Shown in pieces: positions 31,098 to 33,536 of a stretch of DNA of 33,536 nt. Under the pieces are notes generated by a model. That model had not been told where the DNA came from and searched no databases. It saw nothing but the letters and a program-made list of their open reading frames with translations. Source of the stretch: an uncultured Lamprocystis sp. GTDB lineage: Bacteria > Pseudomonadota > Gammaproteobacteria > Chromatiales > Chromatiaceae. The stretch spans positions 1 through 33,536 of the forward strand of contig NZ_CAIZIZ010000217.1 of NCBI RefSeq assembly GCF_903933125.1, read 5' to 3'. Made by a program: the position numbers and the translations under genes. Position 1 is the first letter of the stretch; each line of letters starts with the position of its first letter.

Positions 31098-31420
31098 ATC
31101 TGTCTGTCTGTCTTTATAGAATGCGTGCGTTGATGAAAATTGACACTATCGAAAAAAGCCAAGCACAAAATTCCTTCGACAGCGGAATGCCGCTACCGCG
31201 GCAGAGGAGGGCACACAGGTACCGGATGGGCTGAAAGCGCATCGATGTGATTGATTTCAACGACTCTACTGCCCTTCCTGAGCCCTGTCGGCCGCTGATT
31301 CAGAATGTCCTCGCCACGACACAGTAACAGGTCTCTCTTGGAAACGCACGTCTCTTCTGGACTGCGTTGATGATCGCAACGACCGCCTGCGCAAATGCAC
31401 CGTCCGGATGCAGACCGGCC
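31098..31420. other. Intergenic region between the two RRM genes
   Basis: Apart from the short promoter and repeat next to the downstream gene, these 323 bases show no recognisable gene. A run of C/T-rich and GAAAAAAG sequence near 31150 is AT-richer than average. Frames through the region are shadows of the upstream gene. Confidence 0.4.
31099..31118 (-). promoter_or_regulatory. TATAAA box and GACA tandem repeat before the RRM gene
   Basis: On the minus strand TATAAA (complement of 31113-31118) runs straight into about three and a half copies of GACA (complement of 31099-31113), ending two bases before the ATG. This implies a very short or nearly absent leader. No convincing -35 was found. 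Confidence 0.5.
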
Positions 31421-31996
31421 CTATTTCTTGGGGTTGACGGCAGCAACGCGCGCGCTTTTGCCGGTCAAATTCCGCTGATTGAATGCCGCGGCACAACCGA
31501 CCGCGTACTCGGTGACCTCCTCCAGGCTGCCGCGGTGAAACCCGGTGATAGAGGAACGGCCGCTCGATAAAACGTAGCGGTACCAATCCGCACCCGCACC
31601 GGCCCCCGGCAGATCCGCGCGCTCGACCGACGCCACTTCGTAATGATGGCGGATGAGGATGCTGGGAAGTTCATCGTCGGGTGATTGCGCAGCGACAGCC
31701 ACGCGGTGCGGCGTGCTGTCCGTCGCGTCGGCATCAGGGCACACATTGATCACGACACCCATGAACACACTCCCGTGGAGGCCCGCGACGGCGCGCTCCG
31801 CGGCCTCGTGGGCGATATCGACATAGCGGACAGCACGCGCCTCGCTGCCCGGCTTCGCCGGACCGGGATGCACCCGATGGGTATCCCCGTAGGGCGCCAG
31901 CAGGGCGCGAACGTCGTCATCGCCGACCCCGAGCGGGAGGTTGCTGATGCGTAGGGTCGAGAGCGAGTGCCCGGTATGGGCGGATTTCGAGTCCAT
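31421..31996 (-). CDS. RRM-like protein with an additional unassigned C-terminal domain
   Basis: A 191-residue protein. Residues about 14-87 follow the RRM pattern with a degenerate RNP2 (LRISNL) and RNP1 region (RAVRYVDI), where only one aromatic position is kept. So RNA binding may be weak or altered. Residues about 112-178 form a separate domain (ILIRHHYEVASV, WYRYVLSSGRSSITGFHRGSLEEVTEYA) that I do not recognise, joined by a Ser/Thr/Pro linker. The ATG at 31996 is chosen over a TTG eight codons earlier. It lies on the same strand as, and upstream of, the compact RRM gene, but 323 bases apart, so cotranscription is uncertain. Confidence 0.65.
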   Translation of the reverse strand: MDSKSAHTGHSLSTLRISNLPLGVGDDDVRALLAPYGDTHRVHPGPAKPGSEARAVRYVDIAHEAAERAVAGLHGSVFMGVVINVCPDADATDSTPHRVAVAAQSPDDELPSILIRHHYEVASVERADLPGAGAGADWYRYVLSSGRSSITGFHRGSLEEVTEYAVGCAAAFNQRNLTGKSARVAAVNPKK

Positions 31997-32289
31997 GACG
32001 GCACGCCTGTTGCGATACAAAGGGCGCCGCCACGGATGGACGCGGCGGAGCAGTGATTGGTCGGCAGGTCCGATTGCGCTTGAATCCGGTCGATCACCAG
32101 CGCCCGGCGAGCGCGGCGGGCTTGGATAGGACGGCGCAAGCCGGCGTTGCCTTTGCTAAACAGCATAGACATTGGGGCGATCCGTCCTGAGTCAAGCGGT
32201 CGGAGCAGGCCATTGAGTGGCTGTCGTCTTCCCGGACGAAAAGTACCTGGCGGCGACACCAGGATCGCCCGCCGGGAGCCGGCGGTCCG

Positions 32290-33228
32290 TCACAACCATC
32301 CTTTGCGCTTGAAATAAACGACCGGCAGCGCCGCCGAGACCACCATGATCAGAATCGAGAGCGGATACCCCAGCTGCCACGCCAGCTCGGGCATGTGCGC
32401 GAAGTTCATCCCGTAAATACTGGCGATCAGGGTCGGCGGCAGGAAGGCGGCCGCGGCCACTGAGAAGATCTTGATGATCTTGTTCTGCTCGATGTTGATG
32501 AAGCCCTGTGCCGCCTGGAGCAGGAAGGTAACCTTCTCGAACAGATAGTTATTGTGGGGCAGCAGGGCGTCGATCTCCGACAGCAGGTACTTGAGCCGCT
32601 TGGCGCACGGCTTGGACGCCTGCGCACTGCGCCACACGAACGACAGGTCGCGGCGCGCATCCATCAGACAGAGGCGAACCTTGCCATTGAGGTTCTCGTG
32701 TTCCGCCAGACGTTCCAGCGCCTGCCCCAGGTCGGCATCCTTGTCCTCCAGAACCAGATAACTGGTCTCTTCCAGATCGCGATAAAGCGCCTGCAGGGTA
32801 TCGCCCAAATCCAGCACCGTGGTCTCGAACAGGCCGGCCAGCAGCCCGATAGGCTCTTTCAGCAGCTCGGGCCGCCGGCGCACCCGAATTCGCATGAGAC
32901 GCAACGCCGGCACATCGCGGTCATGGACAGTCACCAACCGCTCCCGCGTGCAGACCACGTTGACACTGGTGTTCTCCGGACGCCCTTCCACGCGATGCAG
33001 GAACAGGGTCGAGAGGTGGATCCCCTGCTCGTCGATGAAAGTCCGCGTGCTGGCCTCGATCTCGTCGGCGTCCTCATCCTCCGGCAACTCATGCTGGACC
33101 AGTGAATTGATGAGTTCGTACTCTGCGTCCGTGGGCTCGGCCACATCGATCCAGGCCGCTTCCCGCAGGCACTCCGGGTCCTCGATGACGCGCGTCAGCC
33201 CGTCCTGAAATTGATATGCATACAGCAC
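32290..33228 (-). CDS. corA: CorA-family magnesium/cobalt transporter
   Basis: A 312-residue inner-membrane channel for Mg2+ (also Co2+ or Ni2+ in relatives), working as a pentamer. The defining YGMNF motif is present (GMN 273-275), between two C-terminal membrane spans (about 254-272 and 290-306). The long acidic/helical N-terminal part is the cytoplasmic funnel. The C terminus ends in KRKGWL, typical of CorA basic ends. The start is GTG (LYAYQF follows) with GGAG eight bases upstream. Length is normal. Some CorA-fold proteins export zinc (ZntB), but the sequence around GMN favours CorA. Confidence 0.92.
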   Translation of the reverse strand: MLYAYQFQDGLTRVIEDPECLREAAWIDVAEPTDAEYELINSLVQHELPEDEDADEIEASTRTFIDEQGIHLSTLFLHRVEGRPENTSVNVVCTRERLVTVHDRDVPALRLMRIRVRRRPELLKEPIGLLAGLFETTVLDLGDTLQALYRDLEETSYLVLEDKDADLGQALERLAEHENLNGKVRLCLMDARRDLSFVWRSAQASKPCAKRLKYLLSEIDALLPHNNYLFEKVTFLLQAAQGFINIEQNKIIKIFSVAAAAFLPPTLIASIYGMNFAHMPELAWQLGYPLSILIMVVSAALPVVYFKRKGWL

Positions 33229-33396
33229 GAAAGAGTCTCCAGCCGTGATCGCTTCAGGCCCCGCGGTCTAAGTACCGGATCGCGGAGCCCGCGACAGGTC
33301 GACGGCGACACCCGCGCCTTAAGTCGACATCTTACAGAGTGCGCGGGCGGCGCGTCCGCCTGGTTGGCGTCGACCTCGCCGGCGCGCTCGACTGCC

Positions 33397-33509
33397 CAGC
33401 AATTCCAAATTTGGGCAGCATCACGCAGCCCCTTGGTGGATGCAGCGCGCACGACCGGCGTGCCGGGTCCCTGACACCGAGCGGCGCGCCTTATCCACCC
33501 TACAGCGGG
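33397..33509 (-). repeat. Right copy of the 113-bp terminal inverted repeat
   Basis: Exact reverse complement of bases 1-113. It is followed by ten bases and then another GTAGGGTGGATAAGCGCA motif (33519-33536) in the opposite direction, cut by the window edge. It lies about 170 bases upstream of the corA start, with no gene between. Confidence 0.9.
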
Positions 33510-33536
33510 GCCGGTTCTGTAGGGTGGATAAGCGCA

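Noticed and set aside
32021-32289. Frames between the RRM-like gene and corA
   Set aside because: The 169-codon minus-strand frame at 31750-32259 overlaps the RRM-like gene out of phase and shows no domain. Nothing else is seen in this 269-base gap.

Overview
The window reads as a GC-rich gammaproteobacterial chromosome segment. The gatC-gatA...gatB cluster, the System I cytochrome c maturation operon (ccmABCDEFGHI), a Uma2-type nuclease and several dispersed GTAGGGTGGATAAG-type palindromes would suit a purple sulfur bacterium (Chromatiaceae) or a relative. That taxonomic placement is inference only. No rRNA, tRNA, CRISPR array, integrase or transposase was recognised.

Layout. (1) Bases 1-12.8 kb are an accessory, defence-island-like block. 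On the minus strand, in transcription order, it holds a 2320-residue protein with two GHKL/sacsin-type ATPase domains, a Phd/VapC toxin-antitoxin pair, an 893-residue RapA/HepA-like SNF2 helicase, a long palindromic repeat and a MazE/MazF pair. A Uma2-family nuclease with a heptad-repeat tail diverges onto the plus strand. (2) 13.1-17.4 kb carries gatC, gatA, a membrane-anchored J-domain gene and gatB. (3) 17.5-19.6 kb carries a convergent SDR-like gene lacking the usual catalytic Tyr, a 32-codon ORF and an NDUFA9-like atypical SDR. (4) 19.9-27.4 kb is a complete ccmA-I operon. (5) 27.4-33.2 kb carries a PEBP-family gene, an EF-G-like GTPase, a 34-codon lysine-rich ORF, two RRM proteins and a CorA-type transporter.

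How the genes work together. GatCAB makes Gln-tRNA(Gln) and/or Asn-tRNA(Asn) by transamidation. CcmA-I exports and chaperones heme, keeps apocytochrome cysteines reduced and ligates heme to c-type cytochromes in the periplasm. In the accessory block, the pairing of a giant dual-ATPase with an SNF2 translocase on one strand, with a toxin-antitoxin pair between them, is the best candidate for an undescribed (probably anti-phage) system. It lacks the hallmark genes of DISARM and BREX within the window.

The window ends in a perfect 113-bp inverted repeat (1-113 against 33397-33509). This could mean the segment is a contig broken at repeats, or a region bounded by mobile repeats. Residue numbers and coordinates were worked out by hand from the sequence; no database search was possible.
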